From: JAJKJG01 sp036389455
Lineage (GTDB): Bacteria; Pseudomonadota; Alphaproteobacteria; Rhizobiales; Beijerinckiaceae
Direction: 5' to 3'
Length of the DNA: 6,038 bases
NCBI GenBank assembly: GCA_036389455.1
Contig: DASVPW010000152.1
Span: forward strand, 1 to 6,038
Of the stretch, positions 5,801 to 6,038 are shown piece by piece. Within the stretch, counting starts at the first letter, position 1. The number at the start of each line of letters is the position of its first letter. Under the pieces are notes generated by a model. The model searched no databases. It saw only the letters and a program-made list of their open reading frames with translations, and had not been told where the DNA came from. The position numbers and the translations under genes were made by a program.

Positions 5801-6038
5801 CTACCCGCGCGGGCGGCGCGGCGGCCCCTTGCCGCCGCCGGACGGCCGTCCCCCCGGGCCGCCGCGGCCGGGAGGGCCGCCGGGGCGTGCGCCCTTGAAG
5901 CCGCCCGGTCGCTTGGGTCCGCCTTTGCCCGGACCGTCGGCGCGGAAGCCGCCGGACCGCTCGCCCCGGCCAGCGCCGCCTGACCGAAAACCTCCGCTCA
6001 CCCGGTCGTCCCGGCCGGCATTCGGCCGGAAGCCGCCG
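5801..6038 (-). CDS. Gly/Arg/Pro-rich C-terminal tail, probably of an RluB/RsuA-type rRNA pseudouridine synthase (partial)
   Basis: The frame is open from the right edge to the TAG at 5801-5803, giving 78 residues. A GTG at 5999-6001 is not taken as the start because the same repeat pattern continues upstream of it without a stop. The tail consists almost only of Gly, Arg, Pro, Ser, Ala and Lys. It has a GGFR motif recurring every 14 residues (from 6037, 5995 and 5953), then GGFK, and ends GKGPPRRPRG. Such basic disordered tails are found on the pseudouridine synthases that precede rsmD in many Hyphomicrobiales and probably contact rRNA. The catalytic domain is outside the window, so the assignment rests on composition and on the 3-base spacing to rsmD. 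Another RNA-binding protein cannot be excluded. Confidence 0.65.
   Translation of the reverse strand, partial: GGFRPNAGRDDRVSGGFRSGGAGRGERSGGFRADGPGKGGPKRPGGFKGARPGGPPGRGGPGGRPSGGGKGPPRRPRG

Overview
The window is high-GC, gene-dense bacterial DNA. Its content points to an alphaproteobacterium, most likely order Hyphomicrobiales (Rhizobiales), and a Methylobacteriaceae-like relative is plausible. The reasons are a groES-groEL operon under a TTGAC-N17-CTATCT promoter with a CIRCE operator, a stand-alone secreted FecR-domain protein with a Pro/Arg/Gly-rich tail, and an rsmD gene placed directly after a Gly/Arg-rich protein tail typical of the rRNA pseudouridine synthases of this group. Genus cannot be fixed from the sequence alone. 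I see no mobile element, CRISPR array, tRNA or rRNA, and no gene-free stretch above 300 bases.

Region 1 (1-1270, minus strand) is the chaperonin operon. It holds the promoter, the CIRCE operator, groES, a 134-base spacer with a perfect stem-loop, and the first 233 codons of groEL, which runs off the left edge.

Region 2 (1398-3026, plus strand) holds three genes in a row: an unrecognised Cys/His-rich protein with two membrane segments, a MarR-family regulator, and a PaaI-like hotdog-fold thioesterase. A candidate promoter with an ATGTG-N6-CACAT inverted repeat lies between the regulator and the thioesterase. This suggests that the MarR protein controls the thioesterase.

Region 3 (3103-5170) has a secreted FecR-domain protein on the minus strand, diverging from a plus-strand pair. 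The pair is a 25-codon hydrophobic micro-ORF, preceded by a possible EcfG-type general-stress promoter, and a creA-family periplasmic protein gene.

Region 4 (5237-6038, minus strand) holds rsmD (16S rRNA m2G966 methyltransferase), starting 3 bases after the stop of a Gly/Arg/Pro-rich open frame that enters from the right edge. The frame is probably the tail of an RluB/RsuA-type pseudouridine synthase, which would make this an rRNA-modification operon.

Nothing here is clearly a new multi-gene system. The least explained items are the Cys/His membrane protein next to groES, the micro-ORF upstream of creA, and the MarR/thioesterase operator. Most of the rest is conserved housekeeping and envelope content.
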